Assembly: GCA_963704975.1 (NCBI GenBank)
Contig: CAVPIK010000014.1
Coordinates: 186,001-250,000, forward strand
Direction of reading: 5' to 3'
Source: JAGNDO01 sp963704975
GTDB taxonomy: Bacteria > Chloroflexota > Anaerolineae > Caldilineales > Caldilineaceae
DNA length: 64,000 bases
The position numbers and the translations under genes are program-made. This document shows positions 1-9,202 of the stretch, in pieces (the stretch's first letter is position 1; each line of letters opens with the position of its first letter). The notes under the pieces are model-generated. The model did no database searches. It had not been told where the DNA came from and saw only the letters and a list, made by a program, of their open reading frames with translations.

Positions 1-77
1 GCCAACACCAACCCCGGATACGCCATGTCCAGGCTGCCTTTGGAAACGATAATGGCGAGCATGCGTTCGTCTGACAT
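1..77 (-). CDS. DsrE/DsrF-like sulfur-relay family protein (N-terminus, runs off the window)
   Basis: Only the first 25 or so residues lie inside the window. They read MSDERMLAIIVSKGSLDMAY, which matches the start of DsrE/DrsH-like proteins, small soluble sulfur-carrier or peroxiredoxin-like proteins. An AAGGAG ribosome binding site sits just upstream of the ATG (81-90). The gene is the last visible member of the minus-strand series SQR-like / DUF1641 / TusE, which supports a role in sulfur handling. The active cysteine, if present, lies beyond the edge. Confidence 0.75.
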   Translation of the reverse strand, partial: MSDERMLAIIVSKGSLDMAYPGLVL

Positions 78-190
78 TTTAATTCTCCTTTGTGCGAGTT
101 ATGAGTTGTGAGATTTGAGTTGCGAGTCCTGAGATTGGAGTCATGAAAGGCAAGAAGCGATCTAACTCGCAACTCGCCCCTCGCAACTCG

Positions 191-499
191 CTAAATACAA
201 CCCTTCGGCTTGCCGAACCCAGATACCCGGGCCACCTTCTTGGCCGGTCCCTTGGGGAAGAGGGCATACAGTTCCTTGGTGTCCACGCCAGACTGCTTGC
301 CGATGGAGCGCAGGGAGGGGAAGTCGCCGGTCTTGGCAAACTGGTCTCGCACGAAGTTGATCACGACCCAATGACGCTCGGTCAGGGGGGCGATATCCTC
401 TTCCACGGCCATGATGTCGGCGATCTCTTGGGTCCACTCGTTCGGGTCGGTCATGAAGCCTTCGGCGTCCATCTTGACATTCAAGGTTGCAGTAGTCAT
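191..499 (-). CDS. tusE: TusE/DsrC/DsvC family sulfur-relay protein
   Basis: 102 residues, the usual length of the family, ending in GKPKGCI with the conserved penultimate cysteine that carries persulfide. The second C-terminal cysteine of dissimilatory DsrC, about ten residues earlier, is not there (the position holds Arg/Ala), so this is a TusE-like single-cysteine form and not a classical DsrC. An AAAGGA site precedes the ATG. It lies between DUF1641 and DsrE genes on the same strand, so it probably works as a sulfur acceptor or donor with the SQR-like enzyme upstream. Function of the family is known; the partnership is inferred. Confidence 0.88.
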   Translation of the reverse strand: MTTATLNVKMDAEGFMTDPNEWTQEIADIMAVEEDIAPLTERHWVVINFVRDQFAKTGDFPSLRSIGKQSGVDTKELYALFPKGPAKKVARVSGFGKPKGCI

Positions 500-569
500 T
501 TTTTTTGTTCCTTTCGGTTGAAAGTTGGTCTCTGCATCAGAGCAGAGCGCTCAGTTTGAATTGCTTTGA

Positions 570-1340
570 TCAGTTCTGTCGGCCATTGGCGGGCTTGCCA
601 TTCGCCACGCCCGCACGGGGTTGCTGCTTGGAAATCGTCTTCAACGCCTGCATGGTCACGGCCAATCCTCGGCGCACATCCGGGTCTCGCATCTGTCCCA
701 TAATCCCAAAGAGGGAGGTGGGCAGTTCGTCGGCGTGGGCTTCGGCCTCTTGGAAGGCGGTGGTCAAGTTGCCCGCCAGGTTCATGATCTCGGGTTGGGT
801 CAGGGCCTTGACCGTGTTCAAAATCAGCACCACATTGTCGCCCAACAGGCGCACATCTTCTTCGCTGAAGGAGGAGACGATGTTGTCCATGATATACCCG
901 GCCTGGCGCACAAAGCCGAAGTAGCCCTTCTGTTCCATCTGTTGCAAGGTCTCCACACTCTGCTCCATCATGTCGTTGACCAAGGGGGCGGCGTCCTTGA
1001 CAAAGTCCTGGGCGCTTTCCAACTGGTCCAACATACCGGTGAAGGTGCGGGTGTTGCGGGCCAACCGCTTGAGCAGAAAGCCAATGTCTTCCAGATCCAC
1101 ATAGCCTTGGATCTCTTCCAACTGATCCACGGTCATGTTATACATGTCCTGGACCACCGGCGTGGCGTCCTCCATCAGCTCGTCCATACTCTGCTGCCGA
1201 CGGCTATCTTTGTACGCCTTTTCTCGCAAATAGGTCACCTGCTCGGTCAACCCGGAGATCTGACCGGTCAGGGCGTCCAGCTTGGCGTTGAGCGCCTCAA
1301 GCTGGCTTACTTCCATCACGACTGTCGTTGCTGGTACCAT
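570..1340 (-). CDS. DUF1641 domain protein
   Basis: 256 residues, intact. The N-terminal 60 residues are a predicted helical segment with heptad-like Leu spacing, followed by the DUF1641 region (about 95-190, with 'GYFGFVRQAGYIMDNIVSSF' near 140). DUF1641 proteins are often encoded next to SQR-type or formate-dehydrogenase-type flavoproteins and have no established activity. The ATG at 1340 has an AGGAG site that overlaps the stop of the SQR-like gene, so the two are likely cotranslated. Mechanism unknown. Confidence 0.85.
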   Translation of the reverse strand: MVPATTVVMEVSQLEALNAKLDALTGQISGLTEQVTYLREKAYKDSRRQQSMDELMEDATPVVQDMYNMTVDQLEEIQGYVDLEDIGFLLKRLARNTRTFTGMLDQLESAQDFVKDAAPLVNDMMEQSVETLQQMEQKGYFGFVRQAGYIMDNIVSSFSEEDVRLLGDNVVLILNTVKALTQPEIMNLAGNLTTAFQEAEAHADELPTSLFGIMGQMRDPDVRRGLAVTMQALKTISKQQPRAGVANGKPANGRQN

Positions 1341-1349
1341 GTCAGTCTC

Positions 1350-2582
1350 CTAGTTCCACTTTCCGGCCATGCTCATCTGGGCCGGGATGGGCAGCTCTTT
1401 GCCCTTGAGCAGCAAGTTCCAGTACATCCAGCGGAACATCACCTTGCCCCAATGGTTGGAACGGGACTCCTTCAGCAAATGGAAGGGGCCAATACCGGGC
1501 AGAGGGAAGTTGCCGGGCAGGGGTTCCACGTCATAGTTGAAGTCGATCAGAATGCCCTTGCCAAAGCCAGATTCGATATAGCAGTTGGCGTGGCCGTCAA
1601 AGGTCGGCTCCATCTCCAGGCCGTCCACATAGCGCATGAAGTTCTCGATAAAGACATCCACCTGGAAGTGGGCCACGGAGCCAGCCTTGGAACTGGGCAG
1701 GTTGGTGGCATCCCCCAGCACAAAGACATCCTCGTGGTTCAACGCCTTCAACGTGTGCTTGTCCGTGGGGATGAAGTTCAGGTCATCGCCCATGCCAGAT
1801 CGCTCGATCACCGGGTCGCCCATGTTGGTCGGGATGCTGACCAGCAGGTCATACTCCACCCGCCGCTCGTCCCAGGAATAGATGGCCTTCTCCTCGCCAT
1901 CCACCCGGCCAACGTTGAACTCGGTCACCACATTGATGCCCTTCTCGGCCATAATGTCCCCCAACATGGCGGCGGCCTTGGGCTTGGTGAAGGCACCGGG
2001 CAGAGGCGTGACCAGGGTCAACTCCACCTTGTCCCGCATCCCCCGCTCGTGGAAATGCCAGTCCGCCAGGAAGAGGAACTCCAGCGGCGCCACCGGGCAC
2101 TTGATGGGCATCTCGGCGATGTTCAGCACCAACTTGCCCCCTTCCCACGTGCGCAGGAACTTGTGCAGGGCCACCGCGCCTTCCGGCGTGTAGAAATCAA
2201 AAATGCTCTTGCGCCACTCGTCCCCCATCAGCCCATCCAGTTCCTCAGGCACAATTCGAGACCCCGTGGCAATAATCAGATAATCATAGGTCAAATAGCG
2301 GTTGTCTTTTTCAATTTTGACCCGCTTTTCTTCAGGCTCGATCAGCTCAATAGGGGAGATAATGACGTCAACCTCTGGGGGCAAATAGTCCCGTTTCGGC
2401 TTCTTAACATCGTTCAGGTTGTAAATGCCGAAGGGGATAAACAGAAAACCGGGTTGATAATAATGGGTTTCGTTCTGGTCCACAATCGTGATCTTCCACT
2501 CGCTGCGGTCCAACTCCTTGACCAGCCGATTGGCTACCATCGTGCCGGCGGTGCCAGCTCCTAGAATCAAAATGCGCTTCAT
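1350..2582 (-). CDS. Sulfide:quinone reductase-like FAD-dependent oxidoreductase
   Basis: 410 residues. The N-terminal dinucleotide fold GAGTAGTMVANRL (residues 7-19), the ATGSR motif near 107, and the C-terminal FAD motif VFVLGDATN place it in the SQR / NADH dehydrogenase-2 superfamily. The central cysteine in MPIKCPVAP corresponds to a redox cysteine of SQRs, and a second cysteine occurs late in HANCYIESG; a third canonical cysteine is not obvious. An AAAGGAG site precedes the ATG. It heads a minus-strand operon with DUF1641, TusE and DsrE genes, so sulfide or polysulfide oxidation feeding the quinone pool is the likely role. Confidence 0.85.
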   Translation of the reverse strand: MKRILILGAGTAGTMVANRLVKELDRSEWKITIVDQNETHYYQPGFLFIPFGIYNLNDVKKPKRDYLPPEVDVIISPIELIEPEEKRVKIEKDNRYLTYDYLIIATGSRIVPEELDGLMGDEWRKSIFDFYTPEGAVALHKFLRTWEGGKLVLNIAEMPIKCPVAPLEFLFLADWHFHERGMRDKVELTLVTPLPGAFTKPKAAAMLGDIMAEKGINVVTEFNVGRVDGEEKAIYSWDERRVEYDLLVSIPTNMGDPVIERSGMGDDLNFIPTDKHTLKALNHEDVFVLGDATNLPSSKAGSVAHFQVDVFIENFMRYVDGLEMEPTFDGHANCYIESGFGKGILIDFNYDVEPLPGNFPLPGIGPFHLLKESRSNHWGKVMFRWMYWNLLLKGKELPIPAQMSMAGKWN

Positions 2583-2652
2583 CGGGCTCTGTCTCCTTTG
2601 AAAATATATGGCGTTTCCGGCGTGTACCGGACTCTTCGTGTGTTGAATCCCT

Positions 2653-2680
2653 TGCGGTTGTGATGAAAATCACAACCGCA
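2653..2680. terminator. Perfect 12-bp hairpin between the PocR regulator and the SQR-like operon
   Basis: TGCGGTTGTGAT, loop GAAA, then the exact reverse complement. It lies 45 bp after the stop of the PocR gene and 70 bp before the SQR-like start codon, both on the minus strand. There is no strong U-run, so it may be a terminator of the regulator gene or an operator of the sulfur operon. Confidence 0.5.
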
Positions 2681-2724
2681 GGATGGAAAAATGCCCGCAG
2701 AATGTCGCGTCTGCGGGGGCGGGC

Positions 2725-3503
2725 CTATTGGGGCAAGCTGGCCATGTTTTGCAACTGGGCAAAGAGCGCACTGCGCTCGCTGGCAATGTGGGCCATGATG
2801 TCGGCGATCCGCTGCACCGTGCCCAAGATTCGCTTCTGCTCGTCCGGCTCCACCACAAAAACCTCATTCAGTTGTTGGCGGATCAGACCCGGATCAATAT
2901 CCAGATCCTGGGCGATGCGCTGCAACTCCGCCTCGCTGGGCGGCCAATCTGCCGGGGCGATGCCACCCACCACCAACATCCCCTTCAATTCCAGCCCCAC
3001 CCGGATCAACCCCCGGGCGCACATCAGCCCCAAATGGCTGCGGGTGAAAGTGGGCTGCAAAGCTAGGCACCCGGGCCAGATCCGCCCACATCTGCAAACA
3101 GCGCTTGTGGGCCTGGGCCGAGGTCTCCATGGCCGTGAACAGTCCACAGGGGTTGCTCGGCTCGGTGATGGGGTTGCCGTCCAAGTCCGTGACCAAAATC
3201 ATCACGCCCAGGGTGTCGGCGAAGGTATCCTGGATCAACTGCACACAGTCCGCCGGGAGGACGTCGGCCAAGGTCGCTTTGGCCTTGCCATTCGTGGCGC
3301 TGCGCCTGGGCTATCCCGGTCATCTCCACCGTGCCCGCCGGGCTTTGGGCCTTCAGCCAAGTCTCGATCTGGGTGCGGGGGAAACGCCACTGGTTGCCCA
3401 CCTTCATCCCCGGAATCCGCCCGCTGTCCGCCATGCGATAGATGGTGGTGCGGTCAACCTGGAGAATCTCTTGAAGTTGTCGGGTGGTGAGAAAGCTGGT
3501 CAC
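2725..3503 (-). CDS. HTH (excisionase-type) + PocR sensory domain regulator, frameshifted
   Basis: Read across three frames. Residues 1-60 are a MerR/excisionase-type helix-turn-helix beginning MTSFLTTRQLQEILQVDRTT, with the DRTTIYRM recognition helix. A PocR ligand-binding domain follows (VQLIQDTFADTLGVMILVTD, cysteines in NPCGLF and HKRCLQ, then GLELKGMLVVGG). The C-terminus is helical. Two net +1 shifts fall near 3290 and 3065. PocR domains sense small organic ligands or redox state in other regulators. Its position directly upstream of the SQR-like operon makes control of that operon plausible but unproven. Confidence 0.8.
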
Positions 3504-3556
3504 AATGTCCTCGTTTGCCTTGAATCTGCCTAGTTGCCCTATCCGTCTGGCTCTCT

Positions 3557-3595
3557 ACTGTGCATCTGATGCATCATCTGCATCTAATGCACAGT
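3557..3595. promoter_or_regulatory. Inverted repeat ACTGTGCAT...ATGCACAGT upstream of the PocR regulator
   Basis: Nine-base arms are perfectly inverted around a centre that itself carries two GCATC/GATGC half sites. It lies about 55-90 bp upstream of the regulator start on the minus strand, which fits an operator or promoter-overlapping site for autoregulation. Inference from position and symmetry only. Confidence 0.45.
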
Positions 3596-3630
3596 CTACA
3601 CCCATCCCCGCTGCATATCACGGGGCATAC

Positions 3631-3649
3631 GTCCCGTGCATCACGGGAC
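3631..3649. promoter_or_regulatory. Palindrome GTCCCGTG-CAT-CACGGGAC, possible second operator
   Basis: Perfect 8-bp arms with a 3-bp spacer; partial half sites (TATCACGGGGCAT and ATCTGTCACG) flank it. It is about 130 bp upstream of the PocR gene in an otherwise gene-free stretch. Confidence 0.4.
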
Positions 3650-3714
3650 ATCTGTCACGTTTGTGCGTATTTTCACAAGTGAGAGACGGGGATTGGGTCA
3701 GGCCACAATTCCAG

Positions 3715-3866
3715 CGCCGGTTGAGTAGCCGCCGCCGAAATCTCCGCTGACCATTCAAGAAGTGGCGGCGTATCGAAACCAGAGCGGGTTGACCTGTTCC
3801 GGTTTCGATACGCCCTTTTTTGTGGGTTAAGCACTTGGCAGGGATCGGATCGGGCTACTCAACCTA
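3715..3866. repeat. Nested palindromic repeat, family A copy 1 (GGTTGAGTAG / TATCGAAACC)
   Basis: Outer arms GGTTGAGTAGCC and GGCTACTCAACC enclose inner arms CGTATCGAAACC and GGTTTCGATACG, so the whole 150 bp can fold as a nested hairpin. Related copies are at 3894, 7534 and 47497. It has the size and symmetry of a MITE- or REP-like element; no gene is inside. Confidence 0.75.
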
Positions 3867-3893
3867 CGTTGGATTCTTGTCGTGACTAGCGCC

Positions 3894-3960
3894 GGTTGAG
3901 TAGCCGCCCCGAAATCTCCGCTAACCATCCAAGAAGTGGCGGCGTATCGAAACCAGAGCG
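3894..3960. repeat. Family A repeat, left half only (copy 2)
   Basis: Near-identical to the left half of the copy at 3715 (GGTTGAGTAGCCG... to GTATCGAAACCAGAGCGGG), without the right half. It is a direct repeat of the neighbouring copy at a distance of about 180 bp, which points to partial duplication or deletion. Confidence 0.7.
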
Positions 3961-4027
3961 GGGGTGAAGGAAACTACTCCCCTCACCCCCGCCGAAATCC
4001 AAAATCACCAATCCAAAATCCAAAATC

Positions 4028-5272
4028 CTACACCGTCTTCAAATACTCCCGAATCAACAGCGCCACCGCGGCCCCTTCGCCCGTGGCGGAGGCGACTTGC
4101 TTGGTGCTGCCCTGGCGCACATCCCCGGCCGCGAAGATGCCGGGGACGCTGCTCTCCAGCATGGCCGGTTCCCGCTGGGCGAAGGCGGCGGGGCGGTTGG
4201 CCGGGTCGTGGACCAGCTCGTGGCCGGTGACGATGAAGCCCCACTCGTTCAGCCGTACCCCGCTGTCGGCCAAGAAGCCCGTGTTGGGGTCCAGGCCGAT
4301 GAAGATGAAGGCCCCGTCCACGGCCATTTCTCGCTCCTCGTTTGTGCTGTTGTCGAGCAGGGCCAGGGTGGTCAACTTGCTCGCCGCGCCCTGGAATTCC
4401 TGCACCTCCGTGTTCCAAATCACTTCGATCTTGGGGTGGGTCAGCACGCTCTCCTGGATGATCTGGCTGGCGCTGAAGTGATCCTTGCGCACCAGGATGG
4501 TCACTTTGTCGGCGAACTTGGTCAGGAGCAGGCTCTCTTCCGCCGCGCTGTTGCCGCCGCCGACCACAACCACCTGCTTGCCCTTGTAGAAAGGCCCATC
4601 GCAGGTGGCGCAAAAATGCACCCCCGCGCCGATGTAGTCGCTCTCCCCGGTCACACCCAGGCGACGATAGCGGCTGCCCGTGGCGATCACCACCGCGCTG
4701 GCCGAATATTCGCTGCCATCCCCGGTGGTGACACAGTGGTAGTTGTCGTGGCTGTGGATGGAGAGCACGTCCTGGGCCTGGAGCAGTTCGACGCCGAACT
4801 TCTCGGCCTGTTCCCGCAGCCGGTTGGCAAAGTCAATGCCGGCGATGCTTTCCGGGAAGCCGGGCAGGTTGTCCAGCTTCTCCGTGGCCGCGGCCTGGCC
4901 GCCAAAGGCCGCCCGCTCGATCACCAGGGTGTCGATGCCCTCTCTGGCCGTGTACAGCGCCGTGGTCAGCCCCGCTGGCCCGCCGCCGATGATGATCACA
5001 TCATAGAACGTGCGGGAGGCAGTGGTCTTCAGCCCCAACTTGGCCGCCAGATCCGCGTTGCTTGGCTCGACCAAAAAGGACCCATCCTCAAAGACGATGG
5101 TGGGGATGATGCGTTTGCCATCGTTTTTGGCGATCACAAACTGCTCGGCCTCGGCGTCCTCTTCAATGTTGACCCAGTTGTACGGGATCTGATGTTCGCC
5201 CAAGAACTGCTTGCTGCGCCGACAGTCCGGGCACCAGTGGGCGCCGTAGAGGGTGATGGTTGGGGTAGACAT
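4028..5272 (-). CDS. Glutaredoxin-thioredoxin reductase fusion
   Basis: 414 residues, intact. Residues 1-80 form a glutaredoxin-like domain with WCPDC (Cys14/Cys17) and the cis-proline signature RIIPTIVF. Residues 90-414 are a thioredoxin reductase: FAD motif GGGPAGL, active-site disulfide CATC in VHFCATCDGPF, NADPH-binding VVGGGNSAAEE, and C-terminal GIFAAGDVR. The fusion suggests electrons from NADPH pass directly to the attached glutaredoxin domain. An AAGGAG site precedes the ATG. No partner operon is seen; it is flanked by repeats and divergent to the next gene. Confidence 0.93.
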   Translation of the reverse strand: MSTPTITLYGAHWCPDCRRSKQFLGEHQIPYNWVNIEEDAEAEQFVIAKNDGKRIIPTIVFEDGSFLVEPSNADLAAKLGLKTTASRTFYDVIIIGGGPAGLTTALYTAREGIDTLVIERAAFGGQAAATEKLDNLPGFPESIAGIDFANRLREQAEKFGVELLQAQDVLSIHSHDNYHCVTTGDGSEYSASAVVIATGSRYRRLGVTGESDYIGAGVHFCATCDGPFYKGKQVVVVGGGNSAAEESLLLTKFADKVTILVRKDHFSASQIIQESVLTHPKIEVIWNTEVQEFQGAASKLTTLALLDNSTNEEREMAVDGAFIFIGLDPNTGFLADSGVRLNEWGFIVTGHELVHDPANRPAAFAQREPAMLESSVPGIFAAGDVRQGSTKQVASATGEGAAVALLIREYLKTV

Positions 5273-5510
5273 GGTGATCTCCTTTGATTCGTGTGGATTC
5301 GTGCAGATTCATGGATAGAAAGCACTGTCCTTGAGCATACGGGAAGGCTGCGCCGGAGGAAGTGGACGGGCTTACACAGCAGGGACTAAATTTGGGGGAT
5401 AATGGGTGAATTCGAGGGTATGCGTGGTTTTGGCCAGTTGACGTCGGGCCGGGATCTGGCGTAAACTCCGATTTCGCAGTCGTGTTCCATCCAAAAGGGA
5501 GAGATTTATC

Positions 5511-7209
5511 GTGCCAGCGGCCAACGCCACCCATCAAACCGACAAATATGACATCGCCATCATCGGCTCCGGCATCGCTGGGTCGGCCCTGGGGGCCATC
5601 CTGGCCCGGCATGGCCTGCGTGTGGTGATCTTCGAGGCAGGCAGCCATCCCCGCTTCGCCATCGGCGAAAGCATGATCTTGGAGACCTCCGAGACCATGC
5701 GGGCCATGGCCGAGCTTTTTGATGTGCCGGAGATGGCCTATTTCAGCAGCGAAAACTACTTCAACTATGCGGGCACCTCCCACGGGGTCAAACGCCATTT
5801 CAGCTTTTTGCACCACAGCCCCGGCCAGCCCCACGACCCCAAACGCAGCCTCCAGGCCGTCATCCCCAAGCAACCCCACGGCCACGAACTCCACCTCTTC
5901 CGCCAGGACACGGACGCCTTTTTGGCCGCCACCGCGGTGAAGTATGGGGCCGACCTGCGTCAAAACACCAAAGTCCAGGACATCGCCATCGACGCCGACG
6001 GGGTGGATGTGATCACCGGCACGGGCGAACGGGTGCGGGCCGACTATGTGGTGGACGCCGGGGGCTATCGCTCCATCCTGGCCGAGCGCTTTGAGCTGCG
6101 GGACCGGGATCTGCTCACCCACTCCCGGGGCCTCTTCACCCACATGGTGGACGTGCCCAGCTTCCACGAAACCGGCGGCGGCGGGCAAGGCCAACGATCT
6201 GCCCTTCCCGGTGGAACAGGGCACCCTCCACCACATCTTTGACGGCGGCTGGCTGTGGGTGATCCCCTTCGACAACCATCCCCGGTCCACCAATCCCCTG
6301 TGCAGCGTGGGCCTGCTGTTGGACCCCAGGATGCATCCCGAACGCAACGACCTGACCGCCGAGGAGGAGTTTTTCGACTTTATTGGCCGCTATCCCAGCA
6401 TCCACGCCCAGTTGGGCAAGGCCCGCTCCGTGCGCCCGTGGACACGGGCCGGGCGCATCCAATATTCGTCCAAAAAGGTGGTGGGGGATCGTTTCGCCCT
6501 CTTGGGCCATGCCGTGGGCTTTATCGACCCCCTCTTTTCCAAAGGGCTGTACGAGTCCATGATGAGCACGTTGGTCCTGGCCCATCTGCTCTTGGACGCC
6601 CACGCCGCCGGGGATTACGCCACCGAGCGCTTCCGGCCTTTGGAAAAGAAGACCCTGGCCTTTGTGCGCACCAACGACCGGCTGATCGCCAATTCGTTCC
6701 ATTCGTTTCGCAACGTCAAGCTGTGGGAGGTCTATTCGGCCCTGTGGTTGACCGGGGCCTATCTGGAGTTTCTCAAGCTCAACACCGTGCGGGCCATGGC
6801 CACCAGCCGGGCGGACTATGTGGAAAAGGCCACCTGCCTCACCCTGGCCGGGGGCGGATTCGCCGAGTATTTCACCTTTGCCGACCGCATCGACACCATC
6901 ATGGAGGCCACGGACCCCACGGACGAGGCCCAGGTGGACCGAGCCGTGGCCGAGATGCGGGCCATCTTTCACAGCTATCCCTGGGTGCCCCAAGCCTTCC
7001 TCGCCACCCTGGACGGCAAGACCTATCTGCCCAAAAACAAACTCCGCCTCAGCCTGCTCAAGCGGGACGAGGGCTTTATGGGCAAAGGGGCGTATCGGCA
7101 ACACTTCTTTGGGGATCACACCGTGGCGGAGTTGGTCAAGGTCTTTGTGGCGGAGAAGGTGCGGTATTCTGTGCCGGTGTTGAATTGGCGAAGACGGGCG
7201 AGGGCGTGA
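5511..7209 (+). CDS. FAD-dependent tryptophan-halogenase-like monooxygenase, frameshifted
   Basis: About 565 residues once one net +1 shift near 6180 is allowed for. The GTG start follows a GGGAGA site. The N-terminus has the FAD fold GSGIAGSALGAILARHG and PRFAIGES, shared by flavin halogenases and geranylgeranyl-reductase-like enzymes. The halogenase-type W.W.IP signature is present as GWLWVIPF, and GDRFALLGHAVGFIDPLFSK forms the second FAD contact. The real substrate is unknown. It could halogenate or hydroxylate an aromatic, or reduce a lipid. It is not in a clear operon, though a small unknown gene follows. Confidence 0.8.
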
Positions 7210-7239
7210 GATTGGGAGATTGGACTGGAGCGGGAACGA

Positions 7240-7528
7240 ATGGATGATTATCTTGAAGATAACTTTGGCTGAACTGAGGTTGTCAACCCATCCCACTGCG
7301 GTGGAAACCGTTGAGTTTCTGACGGGCAATCCTACGCCCCAGGAAATCTTGGCCTACCATGCCTCTGAACGGGGGCAAAATCGCGTGCGGCAATTGCTTG
7401 CGCTCAACTCCGCGGGCCTAGCCGGAGAAGCTGAAGAGAAAGAAATGGACGAACTGGAACGAATCGAGCATATTGTCATCATGCTCAAGGCCCAAATGTT
7501 GCAACAGGAAGTCAACAGCCTGGGCTAG
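7240..7528 (+). CDS. Small hypothetical protein
   Basis: About 95 residues with a helical C-terminal half (LAGEAEEKEMDELERIEHIV). The most natural start is the ATG at 7240 (MDDYLEDN), which joins the main frame through a +1 shift near 7268, in keeping with the shifts seen elsewhere; an in-frame ATG at 7244 is the alternative. It lies 30 bp after the flavoenzyme and may be cotranscribed. I do not recognise the family. Confidence 0.6.
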
Positions 7529-7533
7529 CACCC

Positions 7534-7681
7534 GCCGGTTGAGTAGGCGTCGCTTCAGAAAGCGGGGGCAGTTTCCGGCCGTATCGAAACCAGCGGGTGC
7601 GGGTTGACCCACTTGGTTTCGATACGGCCTCATTCCTTGGTCAGCGGAGTTCTGTGGTCAACTCGGCCTACTCAACCGGCG
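7534..7681. repeat. Nested palindromic repeat, family A copy 3
   Basis: Outer arms GCCGGTTGAGTAGG and CCTACTCAACCGGC and inner arms GGCCGTATCGAAACC and GGTTTCGATACGGCC, same architecture as the copy at 3715 but with a diverged core. It sits between convergent genes and could also act as a bidirectional terminator. Confidence 0.75.
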
Positions 7682-7703
7682 TTAGCTTTGATGATGGCTG
7701 GCA

Positions 7704-8664
7704 TCAGCTTTGAGTGAGACATTCCACCAACTGATCCGGTGCGATGTTGCCGCCGCTCAGGATCAGCGCCACCTTTTTCCCCGCCAACTCCTCTTTTAAC
7801 TTGATGGCCGCGGCCAACGGGGCCGCCCCGGCTGGCTCGGCCAGGGTTTTGGCCTTTTCCAAGAAAATCCGCACGGCCCGCATCAATTCCTCATCATCCA
7901 CCAACACAAAATCGTCCATGTGTTCCCACATGATCGCCTGGGGCATCATGAAGGGCGCGCCTGTGGCCAAGCCCCCGGCAATGGTGCGGATGGGCGCGGT
8001 GTGGGCCGTGTGATCCCGCCAAGTGAGATAGGCCGCCGGGGCCTGGCTGGACTGGACGCCGATCACCCGGATGGCCGGGTTGATGGCTTTGGCTGTCAAC
8101 GCCGTGCCCGCGCCACCGCTGCCCCCGCCCACGGGCACGATGATCACGTCGATGTCCGGCTGGGCTTGCAGGATCTCCAAGGTGTGGGTGGCCACCCCGC
8201 TGATCAGGGTCGGCTCGTCCCCGGAGGAGACGAAGCGCAGCCCCTGCTTCCCGCTGCAAAGTCAGGCAGTGGGCCTTGCTCGCCTCGAAGTCCGCCCCGA
8301 AGAAGACCACCTCCGCGCCGTAGCTGCGCATGGCCTCCACCTTGACCGGGTTGGCCCCCTCCGGCACCACGATCACCGCCCGCACGCCGAAGAGATTGGC
8401 CGCATAGGCAATGGACTGGCCGTGGTTGCCCGTGGACGCGGTGACCACGCCCTTGGCCCTCTCCCCGTCCGCCAAGTGGGCCATGAAGTTGATGCCGCCC
8501 CGCACCTTGAACGCGCCGATGGGCTGATAGTTTTCGTGTTTGACATAAACGTTCGCCCCGATCAATGCATCCAGGGCCGGATAGGTGAAGAGGGGCGTGG
8601 GGGCCAAATAGGGGGCGATGGTCTTTTGGGCCATCAGCACATCGGCGAGGGTGGGATGATTCAT
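7704..8664 (-). CDS. PLP-dependent threonine/serine dehydratase family enzyme, frameshifted
   Basis: About 320 residues across one +1 shift near 8250. GAFKVRGG carries the pyridoxal-phosphate lysine, STGNHGQS is the serine/threonine dehydratase substrate loop, and GGGSGGAGT binds the cofactor phosphate. Length and motifs fit threonine ammonia-lyase without the ACT regulatory domain; serine racemase or hydroxyaspartate dehydratase are alternatives. The ATG overlaps the TGA of the upstream phosphatase gene (ATGA), which implies translational coupling. Confidence 0.85.
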
Positions 8665-9175
8665 TGGGTGATCTCTTTCAAGAGTCCTTGGCAACCGGAG
8701 GTGACCAACTCGAACACATAGTCGAAATTCCCGGTGTAGTACGGGTCCGGCACGTTGCGTTCCCGCCCGGCGATGGATGGGTCCGCGTAGTCGAGGAGAC
8801 GAGCGATGATCGGGCTGTGGTCCCCCGTGCCGTGACGGCGCACCAGAGCCTGCACGTCGTCCAAATTGCTGCTGTCCATGACGATCAGATAGTCATAGTG
8901 GCCCAGGTCTGCCGGGTTGATCTGCCGGGCCTTCTGTCCGTCAAAGGAGACACCGTTTTTGCGCAGAACGGCCTGGGTGCCATGATGGGGCGGGCTGCCC
9001 ACATGCCAATTCCCCGGTCCCCGCGCTGTCGATCTCGAAGCGATCCGCCAGCCCGGCGTCCATCACCAGCTTGCGGAAGATCGCCTCCGCCATAGGCGAG
9101 CGGCAGATATTGCCCAGGCAGATGAAGAGGACGGAGGTGGTGGGTTGGGCATGGGGTTGATTCCAGTGCGGTCAA
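8661..9175 (-). CDS. Low-molecular-weight protein-tyrosine phosphatase, frameshifted
   Basis: The N-terminal loop VLFICLGNICRSPMAEAIF contains the C(X)5R catalytic motif, and VPDPYYTGNFDYVFELV near the end holds the general-acid aspartate. Length is about 165 residues, normal for the family. Two +1 shifts occur, one within the first 15 codons and one near 9005 (an extra G in a GGGG run). The start is uncertain: a TTG at 9175 fits the frame pattern and an ATG at 9152 is the alternative. It is coupled to the downstream dehydratase. Its target may be a phosphotyrosine protein or arsenate; the sequence does not decide. Confidence 0.85.
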
Positions 9176-9202
9176 AAATCCATTACATTACCAATCCAAA
9201 AT

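Noticed and set aside
621..2564. Long 647-codon plus-strand open frame
   Set aside because: It lies antisense to the DUF1641 and SQR-like genes and has low-complexity His/Gln/Gly composition typical of the reverse of GC-rich coding DNA.
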